The notes: generated by a model not told the origin, from the sequence alone. A stretch of DNA of 28,219 bases from JBFHKO01 sp041595355 (GCA_041595355.1 JBFHKO010000011.1:1-28219), one strand, 5' to 3'; positions 1-7,533 are shown, counted from the stretch's first letter. A program made the numbers and translations.

Positions 1-211
1 GAACTGACCCTCTTCGACGCCGAGAACAAGCCGCGCAAGGTCACCCTGACCCTGGCCGAGGGGGACAACCGGCTCGACCTGCAGAAGGCGCAGGTGGGCG
101 AGTTGCGCCTCGAGCCCCGCAGCCCGGCCCGGCAGGTGGCTTCGCTGGCTGCCCTGGGGACTGCTGGTCCTGAGCTGGGCCGGCTTTCTGCTCTACCTGC
201 TGCGCAACTGA
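1..211 (+). pseudogene. 3' end of a membrane-anchored protein, apparently frameshifted
   Basis: The window opens inside a gene. From base 1 to about 138, frame 1 has nearly all codons ending in G or C and reads as a soluble beta-rich segment (ELTLFDAENKPRKVTLTL and onward). From about base 137 the coding signal jumps to frame 2. There it gives a hydrophobic segment (WLPWGLLVLSWAGFLLYLLR), a final Asn and TGA at 209-211, again with strong third-position GC, while frame 1 loses that bias. A single extra G in the CAGGTGG stretch at 133-139 would explain the switch. The natural product would be an exported protein with a C-terminal membrane anchor. I do not recognise the family; a DUF3999-like protein is possible. 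The cause is either a real disruption or a base-call error. Confidence 0.6.
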
Positions 212-331
212 GCCCGTCGACCAGAGGGCCATCCGCCACCGGATAAGCCGCCGGGCTGGCAAAACCGGCATCCTGGATGATACTTGCAGACAGCGCCTCC
301 CTTCCGGAGATGCCGCGATCTGGAGGCAAGT

Positions 332-1195
332 ATGGATCCACAGATCATCCGCCTGTACGACGAATACACTCACAAGCCCCTGAGCCGACGGGAGTTCATC
401 AATCGTCTGGCCTGCCTGGCGGGCAGCACGGCCGCCGCCTATCTGCTGCTGCCGCTATTGGAAAACAACTATGCGCTGGCCGCCCAGGTACCCGAGCAGG
501 ATCCCCGCCTGCAGGCAGTCCGGATCAGCTACCCGGGCGCCAAAGGGGCGCTGAGCGGTTACCTGGCCAAACCGCTTGGCCATGGCGCCCCCTTGCCGGC
601 ACTCATCCTTATTCACGAAAACCGCGGCCTCAATCCCCATATCCAGGATGTGGCACGCCGCCTGGCGCTGGCCGGCTTTCTGACCCTGGCGCCGGATCTG
701 CTCTCCCCCCTGGGCGGCACCCCCACCGACGAGGATCAGGCCCGCGAGATGATTGGCACCCTGGTGAGTACCGATGTGGTGGCCGATCTGCTGGCAACCC
801 AGGCGTTCCTGCAGCAGCATGCCGACAGCACGGGTCGCGTCGGTGCCATCGGCTTCTGCTGGGGAGGCGGCATGAGCAACCAGCTGGCCAGTCGGAGTCC
901 GCAGCTGCAGGCGGCGGTGGTCTACTATGGCCCCTCGCCGGGCATCGAGCAGGTGGCGGCCATTCGGGCGCCGTTGTTGCTGCACTACGCCGGGCTGGAT
1001 GAGCGCATCAATAAAGGGGTGCCCGCGTTCGAGGCAAGCCTCAAGTCCCAAGGCAAGCACTACCAGCTGTTTCGCTACCCGAACGTCAACCACGCCTTTA
1101 ACAACGACACCAATCCGGCACGCTACAACCAGGCCGCCGCTCACCTGGCCTGGCAGCGCACGCTGACATTTCTGCAACAACACCTGACCGGCTGA
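332..1195 (+). CDS. Tat-exported dienelactone hydrolase family protein
   Basis: This is a 287-residue alpha/beta hydrolase of the dienelactone hydrolase family. The ATG at 332 is chosen because GGAGG lies just upstream; an ATG at 284 would only add residues ahead of a good export signal. Residues 18-23 (SRREFI) form a twin-arginine motif, followed by a hydrophobic stretch to about residue 50, so the enzyme should be exported folded by Tat. The nucleophile is Cys176 in GFCWGG, as is typical of this family rather than serine. Asp223 (GLDERI) and His254 (NVNHAF) complete the triad, and Glu96 in the HENRG motif matches the conserved activating Glu. The family hydrolyses cyclic enol esters, but distant members have unknown substrates, so the substrate here is open. 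No partner gene for aromatic degradation is present nearby. Confidence 0.9.
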   Translation: MDPQIIRLYDEYTHKPLSRREFINRLACLAGSTAAAYLLLPLLENNYALAAQVPEQDPRLQAVRISYPGAKGALSGYLAKPLGHGAPLPALILIHENRGLNPHIQDVARRLALAGFLTLAPDLLSPLGGTPTDEDQAREMIGTLVSTDVVADLLATQAFLQQHADSTGRVGAIGFCWGGGMSNQLASRSPQLQAAVVYYGPSPGIEQVAAIRAPLLLHYAGLDERINKGVPAFEASLKSQGKHYQLFRYPNVNHAFNNDTNPARYNQAAAHLAWQRTLTFLQQHLTG

Positions 1196-1204
1196 GCGGC
1201 CACA

Positions 1205-1237
1205 GGCCGCCCGCCAGCCCACGGCGGCCGGCCTTGT
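1205..1237 (+). terminator. possible terminator after the hydrolase gene
   Basis: A 7-bp GC-only inverted repeat, GGCCGCC (1205-1211) and GGCGGCC (1223-1229), lies just after the hydrolase stop and is followed by CCTTGTTG. The T-tract is poor, so this is only a weak candidate. Confidence 0.3.
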
Positions 1238-1331
1238 TGCCATTGCGACCCCGGGCCTGCACTTTGTCGGCTTACACACCCGAAATTGCCCGCCCACCGT
1301 CAGATGGGCGCCAAACCCGACGGCACATTTC

Positions 1332-1360
1332 TTGAGAGCATCACAAACAGAAACTCATAC
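1332..1360 (+). promoter_or_regulatory. candidate sigma70 promoter for the Fe-S protein gene
   Basis: TTGAGA at 1332-1337 and TCATAC at 1355-1360 are separated by 17 bp. Transcription would start just ahead of the ATG at 1385, which fits that start better than the in-frame ATG at 1286. The -10 match is mediocre. Confidence 0.35.
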
Positions 1361-1384
1361 ATTGCCTTGCGGGACAGAGAAGCC

Positions 1385-2764
1385 ATGCGTACAGAACTGG
1401 ACTGGTCGGACTATCAGGATCAAGGCATGGGCGACGCCTATGCCGACATCCCCAAGCACGGGGAAAACTTTGCCAAGGCGGTGGCGGTGTGCATTCGCAG
1501 CGGCGTCTGCGAGCAGCCAAGCAAGGGGGTCATGTGTCCAAGCTTTCGTATCAGTGGCAACCCGCAGCTGTCGCCCGGCGGCCGGGTCAAGATGCTGAAG
1601 CTGGCCCTCAATGCCGACTCGGAGCAGGCCCTGCTCGCGGATGCCGAACTGGCCGCCGCCATGGATCTGTGCGTGGCCTGCAAGGGCTGCAAGCGCGAAT
1701 GTGAAAACAACGTCGACATGGCGGCCATCAAGGTCGAATTCGAGGCCCAACGCCTGAAGAGCCGCTCGCTGTCGCTGCGCAGCCGGCTGTTTGCCTACTC
1801 GCCGTTTCTGCTGCAACGCCAGCCCCTGCTGGCCCACCTCATCCGCTGGCGCAACCGCCTGCCCTGGCTGGCCTGGCTTGGCGAGCGCACTCTTGGCATC
1901 GCCGCTGCGGTACCGCTGCCCGAGGTGGATCCCCGCCCCTTTGCGCCAAGCCGGGTTGTGCATGAGCCCCTGGACCGCCCGCCGGCCGAAGCCGAGCGCG
2001 AGGTGGTGCTCTGGGTGGACAGCGTCACCAGCCTGTTTGCCCCCCGCCAGGCCGAGGATGCCCTGCAGGTCTTGCGCGCGGCGGGCTACCGGGTGCATCT
2101 GCTGCATCCACGCTCACGCCCCGGCATCACCCTGGACAGCGGCCGCAGCCTGCTCTCCCAGGGGTTGGTGGCCGAAACGCGGGAGGTTGCCAGCCAGCTG
2201 CTGGATGCCCTCTGGCCCCATATCCAGGCACAACGACCGATAGTGGGGCTCGAGCCATCCAGCCTGCTGATGTTGCGCGATGAGTTCAAGATGCTGCGTC
2301 TGGGCGTCGCCGCCGAGCCGCTCGCCAGGCTGGCGCTGTTGTTCGAGGAATTTGTGGCCGGCGAGATTGTCAACGGCCGCTTCCGGCTACCGCTGATCCC
2401 CCTGGCCGAGACCGGGCCGGTGCGGGTGCATGGTCATTGTCATCAGAAGGCGAGCGGGGCCATGAAGTCCATGCGCAAGGCGCTGCGACTCATTCCAGAA
2501 CTGGATTTCGGCTTCATTGACGCCTCCTGCTGCGGCATGGCCGGCACCTTCGGCCTCGAGGCCGAGCACAGGATTGCATCGGAGCAGATGGCCAACCTGG
2601 CCCTGATCCCGAGCCTGCAGGCGGCGCCCGAGGCGCGCATCCTCTGCAACGGTTTTGGCTGCAGCCATCAGATCCGGGTGATGACCGGCCGCACGCCCCT
2701 GCATCTGGTCAACCTGCTGGCCGCCGCCCTGCCGCCGCACCTGCGGGCCTGTGCGGCGGCATAG
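1385..2764 (+). CDS. (Fe-S)-binding oxidoreductase subunit, D-lactate/glycolate dehydrogenase-like CCG protein
   Basis: The 459-residue product matches the C-terminal, iron-sulfur half of FAD-linked D-2-hydroxyacid dehydrogenases; the FAD half is absent. Cys36, Cys42, Cys51 (in GVMCPSF) and Cys96-x2-Cys99-x2-Cys102-x3-Cys106 supply ligands for two 4Fe-4S clusters. Two CCG-type domains follow. The second is intact (GHCHQKA, then SCCGMAG with Cys382-Cys383), with a final NGFGCSHQI. In the first, the expected CCGR is DSGR at residues 251-254, so both cysteines are lost. The ATG at 1385 is preferred over 1286 because homology begins there. Such subunits pass electrons from a flavoprotein toward the quinone pool. 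The partner must be encoded elsewhere, since the neighbours are an exported hydrolase and a cyclase on the other strand. Confidence 0.85.
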   Translation: MRTELDWSDYQDQGMGDAYADIPKHGENFAKAVAVCIRSGVCEQPSKGVMCPSFRISGNPQLSPGGRVKMLKLALNADSEQALLADAELAAAMDLCVACKGCKRECENNVDMAAIKVEFEAQRLKSRSLSLRSRLFAYSPFLLQRQPLLAHLIRWRNRLPWLAWLGERTLGIAAAVPLPEVDPRPFAPSRVVHEPLDRPPAEAEREVVLWVDSVTSLFAPRQAEDALQVLRAAGYRVHLLHPRSRPGITLDSGRSLLSQGLVAETREVASQLLDALWPHIQAQRPIVGLEPSSLLMLRDEFKMLRLGVAAEPLARLALLFEEFVAGEIVNGRFRLPLIPLAETGPVRVHGHCHQKASGAMKSMRKALRLIPELDFGFIDASCCGMAGTFGLEAEHRIASEQMANLALIPSLQAAPEARILCNGFGCSHQIRVMTGRTPLHLVNLLAAALPPHLRACAAA

Positions 2765-2828
2765 ACGATGCCGGGTGTGGGTCTCTGTCGCAAAAACAGT
2801 GCGCAATGAGCCAGCAGGCCCAGCCCGG

Positions 2829-4550
2829 TCAGTCGGCTCCGCCGACGACACGGTTCCGGCCACTGTCCTTGGCTTCATAAAGCCTCTCGTCGGCTCGCAG
2901 CAAGAGCGCATCGGCCGCATCACCCGGCCTGCGTGAAGCCACGCCGATGCTGGCGGTTACCTGCCGGGCGGCCGTGCCGGAGGGGTGTTGCAACTGCTCG
3001 CGCACCCGCTCCGCCACCTTCAGCGCATTGACCGCGGCCGTCGCCGGCAAGACCAACAGAAACTCCTCGCCCCCCCAACGGAACACCTGATCGTCGGGGC
3101 GCAGGGCATCACGGACACGCAAGGCTGCTTCGGCGATCACCGCATCCCCCACCGCATGGCCAAAGCGATCGTTGATCTGCTTGAAGTGATCCAGATCGAG
3201 CAGCGCAACCGATAACGGCTCGGTATCCGCGCCGGCCAGCAACTGCTCGAGCCACTCCTGACCCGCGCGCCGGTTGGGCAGGCCGGTAAGCGTATCCGTA
3301 TAGGCCAGGGTATGCATCTCATGACTCAGGTGCGCCAACTGCTTGGCCTGATCCTCCAAATCGGCGGTACGGGCCCGGACCTTGCCGTCCAGCTCCTGAT
3401 TCCAGTGCCGCAGTACCTGTTCGGCCTTGCGGCGGCGATGAATGTTGATGGTCAGCACCACCACTGTGACCAGCAGGCCAAGCAATACCAGCAGTGTCGC
3501 CATGATCTGCCATTGGTAGCGCTGCCAGAAGCCCTGCTCGGGCTCGAAGGCGACGGTGCTGTCCACGGGCAGGCGGCTGCGCAAGATACCGAAGCGCTCC
3601 AATGCCCGCGCATCGAAATAGGGCCGATACGTGGCCTTGTCAATCATGGGTAATTCCCAGGGTCGCGTGCCTGCCAGTATCTGCTGGGCCATGCCCGCCG
3701 CGCTGCGACCATGCTGGTAGGGGTTGTTCATCATGCCGCCCACGATGCCGGTGCCCAGCATCAGCCCGCCCCACATGCCGAACATGGGTGCCGGGGAGAG
3801 TGAGGTCAGCACCGGCAGATCGCTGCCAAAGGAGAAGTAGCGGCCGCCGGCATCCTTGTGGATGGCCAGCATCAACACGGCCGCATTTTGAGGCAACTCC
3901 GACAGCTGCCGCTGCAATGCGTTGAACGTGAAATTGTCCCACAACTCCAGGGTCACCCGGGGCTGCCAGCGCCCCTCGGCACGCTGTTGCATCACCTCTC
4001 GGGCATGTCTGGCCATCAGTACGCCGAATTCGGTACGATCCGCCAGCATGACGATACGCCGGGTGCCGGGCCGCAGGGCCATGATCAAGTCAAGATTGCC
4101 CTCGATCTCCATGCCCTCAAGGAGGCCCGTGTACAGAGTGCGGCCGGTAAGCTGCTCGGGCTGGAGGACGTTGATGCCACAGAAGACGACCGGCACCCCC
4201 GGAAACAGCTGATCCCCCCAGGCCAGCATGAATTCAAGCGCATAATCGTCGCTGGTGATGATGACATCGGGGTGGAACTGCCGGTACTTGATGCGCAGCA
4301 GCGCCGCCAGCGCCTGGAAATAACTGTTATCGCCCACCATGCGCCGGCCATCGAGATATTCCACATGCAGATTCTCATCCCCGATGCTGGGCGCCAGCAG
4401 ATCTGCCACGCCCTCGGTCAGCGCGGCGGCCCAGGGATACTGAGAGTGGTAGGAGTTGAGCAACAGCACATGCGGGGCGGCGAAAGCCGTGCGCGCCAGC
4501 AGCAGCGACAACACCAGCAACACCCCGCGCGCGCACCTGCCAAGGGCCAT
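2829..4550 (-). CDS. diguanylate cyclase with periplasmic ABC-substrate-binding-like sensor
   Basis: The 573-residue product begins at the ATG ending at 4550, with GGAGG seven bases upstream; the frame stays open to 4679 but those codons lack a ribosome site. Residues 1-24 are a signal peptide. Residues 26-325 resemble the periplasmic binding-protein-like sensor found in sensor kinases and cyclases (HVLLLNSYHSQYPWAAAL near the start). A transmembrane helix lies at about 347-371, a probable coiled coil at 375-412, and a GGDEF domain from about 415 to the end. The active site is GGEEF (493-497). An RxxD inhibitory site, RPDD (484-487), sits exactly five residues before it. The protein should make c-di-GMP in the cytoplasm in response to an unknown periplasmic ligand, with product feedback inhibition. 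Confidence 0.92.
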   Translation of the reverse strand: MALGRCARGVLLVLSLLLARTAFAAPHVLLLNSYHSQYPWAAALTEGVADLLAPSIGDENLHVEYLDGRRMVGDNSYFQALAALLRIKYRQFHPDVIITSDDYALEFMLAWGDQLFPGVPVVFCGINVLQPEQLTGRTLYTGLLEGMEIEGNLDLIMALRPGTRRIVMLADRTEFGVLMARHAREVMQQRAEGRWQPRVTLELWDNFTFNALQRQLSELPQNAAVLMLAIHKDAGGRYFSFGSDLPVLTSLSPAPMFGMWGGLMLGTGIVGGMMNNPYQHGRSAAGMAQQILAGTRPWELPMIDKATYRPYFDARALERFGILRSRLPVDSTVAFEPEQGFWQRYQWQIMATLLVLLGLLVTVVVLTINIHRRRKAEQVLRHWNQELDGKVRARTADLEDQAKQLAHLSHEMHTLAYTDTLTGLPNRRAGQEWLEQLLAGADTEPLSVALLDLDHFKQINDRFGHAVGDAVIAEAALRVRDALRPDDQVFRWGGEEFLLVLPATAAVNALKVAERVREQLQHPSGTAARQVTASIGVASRRPGDAADALLLRADERLYEAKDSGRNRVVGGAD

Positions 4551-4930
4551 GCCATGCCCTCCAGGCGAGCGTTGGAGCCAGTGCCCCATCGTCACCACCA
4601 CTGTCTTGAATAGATACATTGAGCAGGTCCCGATTGCCCGTCGCCGACATAGCAGCGTGGCAGGCACAACACCCGCCATCGTTTTGTCATTGCCGTATTA
4701 ACCCTTAATAGTCAGACGATTGCAAACCCGATGACGGCCCGGCTGCCTGCTATTGCCGCCGGCCCCGGCACTTTTGTCCAATTCCATGATCGGGCACCGA
4801 TAATGCGACACCACTCAAACGACCGCCGGGGCCCCCTGCCAGATATGACAGGCCGAGCCGCCGGCGCTGGATAGGCCCCTATGAGGCTGATACATTGTTT
4901 GACCATCGGCACCAGGAAAAGGAGGTCAGG
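4551..4930. other. divergent intergenic region between cyclase and small gene
   Basis: This is 380 bases with no convincing gene. It holds the candidate cyclase promoter (4696-4725) and, at 4919-4926, the strong ribosome site AAGGAGGT of the small gene on the plus strand. Short open frames here lack ribosome sites and codon bias. I cannot assign a promoter for the plus-strand gene with confidence. Confidence 0.6.
4696..4725 (-). promoter_or_regulatory. candidate promoter upstream of the diguanylate cyclase
   Basis: Read on the minus strand, TTGCAA (4720-4725) and TTAATA (4696-4701) are 18 bp apart in a locally AT-rich patch. A transcript from here would carry a leader of about 140 nt before the ATG at 4550. 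I see no riboswitch in that leader. Confidence 0.35.
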
Positions 4931-5230
4931 ATGTCACTGCTCAGCGAGATTATTGATAGATTGCCAACCGGCAGAAAGGCGATGCTTGGCGACGAATTGA
5001 TTTGGTACAACCTCCACGGCATGGTACTGCGTTTTTGCCGTGACGATGAGGTCGCCACCGAGCAGCGCGTGACGATAGACGTCCCGGTATACGGCACCTA
5101 CCTGGAGTGGGCATCGATTGCCAGACGCGCCGATGACGAACACTGGGCGGTGCAACTCGGCAGCCGCTCATCCTCCTGGGAAGAGCTTCTGGAGTTGCTT
5201 TCCTGCGGCCGTGAACTGAGGCCAACCTGA
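4931..5230 (+). CDS. small hypothetical protein (99 aa)
   Basis: I do not recognise this protein. It is a probable real gene because a near-perfect Shine-Dalgarno sequence (AAGGAGGT) sits five bases before the ATG at 4931; the frame opens earlier at 4895 without such support. The product is acidic and soluble, starting MSLLSEIIDRLPTGRKAM, with no signal peptide, membrane segment or cysteine-rich motif. It is rich in Glu, Leu and Trp toward the C terminus (SWEELLELLSCGRELRPT). It ends four bases before the stop of an equally small gene on the opposite strand, so the two transcripts must overlap or share termination signals. Confidence 0.65.
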   Translation: MSLLSEIIDRLPTGRKAMLGDELIWYNLHGMVLRFCRDDEVATEQRVTIDVPVYGTYLEWASIARRADDEHWAVQLGSRSSSWEELLELLSCGRELRPT

Positions 5231-5234
5231 CGGT

Positions 5235-5447
5235 TCACTCCTTGACGGCAACCAGCCGGATGCCACCCGCAACCTGATCCACCACCGGCCGCAGCATGCG
5301 CTTTTCGTCGAGCAGCTCGACGGTGCGGCTTGGCCAGTGGTGAATGTAATTGCGCACCCCCTGACTCGACAGTTGCTCACAGGCGACGCGAAGCGCCAGA
5401 TCGTAGTCTTGCCGGCGCAGCGCGTCGGCATCAATGGCAATGAACAT
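5235..5447 (-). CDS. small hypothetical protein (70 aa)
   Basis: This is an unrecognised 70-residue product starting MFIAIDADALRRQDYDLALR. The start ATG (complement of 5445-5447) has AGGAT about eight bases upstream, a modest ribosome site. Codon use is GC3-rich like that of the neighbours, which favours a real gene over a chance frame. The protein is soluble and of mixed charge, with no membrane segment. It converges tail-to-tail with the 99-residue gene, four bases apart. A role cannot be assigned from the sequence. Confidence 0.5.
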   Translation of the reverse strand: MFIAIDADALRRQDYDLALRVACEQLSSQGVRNYIHHWPSRTVELLDEKRMLRPVVDQVAGGIRLVAVKE

Positions 5448-5516
5448 GGCGCAATCCTATCTACTGCATGGTGTCTTTACATCGTCGAAGCCCGGTTTGC
5501 ACCAGTATCCCCGACA

Positions 5517-5539
5517 CCGGGCAAAGGCTGTTTGCCCGG
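5517..5539. repeat. perfect 9-bp inverted repeat (hairpin)
   Basis: CCGGGCAAA (5517-5525) and TTTGCCCGG (5531-5539) flank a GGCTG loop. There is no clear T-tract on either strand, so it is not a textbook terminator. It lies 70 bases upstream of the small minus-strand gene at 5447. Confidence 0.6.
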
Positions 5540-5742
5540 TTAACATGTAATTATGCTACCACAATACGGCAGGGTGTCGATGCCCATACGCCAACGCGCA
5601 TCGGTGAAGGTGGTGCCTGCGATGAGGGAGATTCGAGATAACAGGCAAGTTTGAGTTCAGCAAAGAATCCCATAAATGCGCAGCCTGTGAAAGATGACTG
5701 CCTGGGTAGATCGATGATCCTCGGATCAGTTCCCGGGTCCAC

Positions 5743-5762
5743 GCAAAAACCCCGGCGGGTCA
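5743..5762 (-). terminator. weak terminator-like element downstream of ffs
   Basis: On the minus strand, GACCCGCCGGGG is followed by TTTTTG. The stem is only about three to four pairs. It could stop the 4.5S RNA transcript roughly 200 nt after the mature end, but this is uncertain. Confidence 0.3.
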
Positions 5763-5796
5763 AAATTCACCCAAGATGGGTAGATGGCTGGGGAGG

Positions 5797-5815
5797 GGAA
5801 ATAGCTCCTATTTCC
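5797..5815. repeat. perfect 8-bp inverted repeat
   Basis: GGAAATAG (5797-5804) and CTATTTCC (5808-5815) flank a three-base CTC loop. It may form a hairpin in the trailer of the 4.5S RNA transcript or be an operator-like site; there is no evidence for either. Confidence 0.5.
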
Positions 5816-5968
5816 ATAAACATCGCTCTACAGCCAAGACTCTCCGCCAGAACTGAATTTGGGCGGCGATCCCCCCAACTTGTTGTTGCTTTCCTACAAG
5901 TCAGGGCCATATCAACTTATGATGCAAATCATGTCTGCTTATGCTTTAGACGACAGGAGAATAGAAAT

Positions 5969-6081
5969 GGAGGCGGCCCCGCCAGCCACATCCCGGCACT
6001 CGAGTCACTCGCTGCGGCTGCTTCCTTCCGGACCTGACCGAGTTCACGAGCTATCAATGCGAGAGGACCAACGGAGCCACC
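5969..6081 (-). ncRNA. ffs: signal recognition particle 4.5S RNA
   Basis: The minus strand carries the conserved SRP core GTCCGGAAGGAAGCAGCC, containing the GGAA tetraloop and symmetric loop bound by Ffh. Closing stems follow on both sides: GGTGGC at the 5' end (6076-6081) pairs with GCCGCC near the 3' end. The TGCCGGGATG segment and the trailing GGCTGGCGGGGCC match the enterobacterial 4.5S RNA. Length is about 113 nt, against 114 in E. coli. With Ffh it targets inner-membrane proteins to FtsY and SecYEG. A promoter sits immediately upstream. Mature ends are estimated from stem pairing and may be off by a few bases. Confidence 0.96.
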
Positions 6082-6095
6082 ATCGAACAGGGGCG

Positions 6096-6123
6096 ATACT
6101 ACCAGATGGATCCGGGAATGCAA
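6096..6123 (-). promoter_or_regulatory. ffs promoter
   Basis: On the minus strand, TTGCAT (6118-6123) and TAGTAT (6096-6101) are 16 bp apart. A TGG just before the -10 gives a TGn extension. The discriminator CGCCCC is G/C-rich, as in stringently controlled stable-RNA promoters. Transcription would begin near 6088-6090, leaving a short 5' leader for removal by RNase P. Confidence 0.8.
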
Positions 6124-6174
6124 TGCTTTTTGCCCCGCAGACCCTCGAGCGGCCAAAACGGCATCAGTCGCGCG

Positions 6175-6975
6175 TTACAGGCTTGAAATCAGGAACTTGC
6201 CGCCGACCAGCAACAACAGCAGGGCAAACAGGCGGCGCAAGGTATCGGCCGGCAACCGGTGCGCCAGGCTGACGCCAACACGGGCCAGCGGGGCGCTGGT
6301 CAACACCACCCCCAGCCAGGCCGGCCAGTAAACATAGCCGAAGGCGTGGGGCGGCAGGGCCGGATCGTCCCAGCCGTTGATGATGAAACTCAGCCCGCCG
6401 GTGAAAGCAATCGGAATGCCGCAGGCCGCCGAGATGGCCACCGCCTGAGCCATGGGCATGGCGCGCCAGGTGAGATAGGGCACCGTCAACGAGCCACCGC
6501 CGATACCAAAGAGCGCCGATGCCCAGCCGATGAGGCCACCGGCCAACCAGCGCTCCGCCCGACCCACCGCCCTCTGCTCGCCCCGGGGCCGCAGATCCAG
6601 TGCCATCTGCACCGCGACCGAGAGTGCAAACAGACCGATCAATATCTGCAGCAGGCGGCCGGACAGCCAGCCGGCGGTAAGCCCCCCCAGCAGCGCCCCC
6701 ACGACCATGCCACCGGATAACTGCAGCACCAGGGGCCAGGGCAAGGTCGTTCGGCGCAGATGCCCACGCAGGGAACTGATGCCGGTGAACAGGATGCAGG
6801 CCAGAGAGGTACCGATCGCCAGGTGGGTGACGACTTCGGGGGCCATCTGCTGCTGCTGGAAGGTCACAATCAGCGCCGGCACTATGATGATGCCACCGCC
6901 GATACCGAACAGGCCGGCGAACAGACCGCCGAGGCTCCCCACCGCCAGGTAAAGGGCCAGAATATACAGTGACAT
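6175..6975 (-). CDS. TSUP family (TauE/SafE) permease
   Basis: A 266-residue integral membrane protein with about eight hydrophobic segments. It carries the duplicated glycine-rich motif of the TSUP family: LFGIGGGIIIVPAL near residue 23 and a second copy, LFGIGGGSLTVPYL, in the C-terminal half. Family members export sulfite or organosulfonates, or take up related anions; the substrate here cannot be read from sequence. GGAGG lies just upstream of the ATG at 6975. The start lies 35 bases after the stop of ybjN, so the two are probably cotranscribed. The stop falls about 50 bases before the ffs promoter on the same strand. Confidence 0.92.
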   Translation of the reverse strand: MSLYILALYLAVGSLGGLFAGLFGIGGGIIIVPALIVTFQQQQMAPEVVTHLAIGTSLACILFTGISSLRGHLRRTTLPWPLVLQLSGGMVVGALLGGLTAGWLSGRLLQILIGLFALSVAVQMALDLRPRGEQRAVGRAERWLAGGLIGWASALFGIGGGSLTVPYLTWRAMPMAQAVAISAACGIPIAFTGGLSFIINGWDDPALPPHAFGYVYWPAWLGVVLTSAPLARVGVSLAHRLPADTLRRLFALLLLLVGGKFLISSL

Positions 6976-7010
6976 GCAGCCTCCGCCGCTTCAGAGCCTC
7001 ACCCGCACGC

Positions 7011-7466
7011 TCAGTGCATCGCCTCCGGCACACCGGGACCTTCGGGCAGGTTGAGGTAACCCAGCCGCTCGCACTCGCTCTGTACCTGCTGCATGGCCGT
7101 CACGCTGGCGCGCACGAAGTGGCTCAGCTGCTCCTGAGTCAGCCCCGCCTCGGTGAACTGATGAGCACAGGCCATCAGTCGCGGCAGGTTGTCATCCACC
7201 AGATCGACAAACAGCTTGAGGGTGGGATAGTTCATGTTCAAACGCCCCAGATCGGCGACCAGCGGCAACAGACCGGTGGGGCGCAACTCCAGCTCGGTGG
7301 TGAACATCAGCCCCTCCGGCTCATCAACGAACAACCGGCTCTCTATCACCCCTTCCAGGGTCTGCATGTCGGCGATATGGATGCCATGGCACTGATCGCA
7401 CATGTAATGGCCAATCTTGGCCTGCTTGAGCCAACGCAACACGATTTCAAAGCTGGGAATTATCAT
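7011..7466 (-). CDS. ybjN: YbjN family protein
   Basis: This 151-residue soluble protein closely follows the layout of E. coli YbjN (158 aa). Shared features are the N-terminal helix with a CDxCxxxH motif (MCDQCHGIHI), an ELRPTxLLPLxADL segment, and the VDDNLPRL motif in the middle. E. coli YbjN is reported to influence motility, biofilm and stress responses; its fold resembles the chaperone-like YbjN/TY3H family, with no known catalysis. A candidate promoter lies at 7507-7533. The ribosome site is weak (no clear AGGAGG before 7466). It is the first gene of a likely two-gene unit with the TSUP permease. Confidence 0.92.
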   Translation of the reverse strand: MIIPSFEIVLRWLKQAKIGHYMCDQCHGIHIADMQTLEGVIESRLFVDEPEGLMFTTELELRPTGLLPLVADLGRLNMNYPTLKLFVDLVDDNLPRLMACAHQFTEAGLTQEQLSHFVRASVTAMQQVQSECERLGYLNLPEGPGVPEAMH

Positions 7467-7506
7467 GATCAGGTCATCAGATCCGAAGGCAACATCAAGG
7501 TGCGGC

Positions 7507-7533
7507 AGTCTAAACCAAAAGCGCCGCAGTCAA
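7507..7533 (-). promoter_or_regulatory. candidate ybjN promoter
   Basis: On the minus strand, TTGACT (7528-7533) and TAGACT (7507-7512) are 15 bp apart, a slightly short spacing. The ybjN ATG lies about 40 bases downstream. Confidence 0.4.

Larger units (their letters stand above)
5448..5968. other. gene-free region of lower GC with hairpins
   Basis: About 520 bases without a convincing gene. Local GC is visibly lower than in the flanking genes, and the short open frames lack ribosome sites and GC3 bias. Structures seen are a 9-bp perfect hairpin at 5517-5539, a CCCGCCGGG-plus-T stretch read on the minus strand at 5743-5762, and an 8-bp perfect hairpin at 5797-5815. Much of it lies downstream of the 4.5S RNA gene and could include its 3' trailer. 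Confidence 0.6.

Noticed and set aside
5651..6272. Two plus-strand open frames across the 4.5S RNA region
   Set aside because: They read through the complement of the highly conserved SRP RNA and the ffs promoter; no ribosome site and no GC3 bias.
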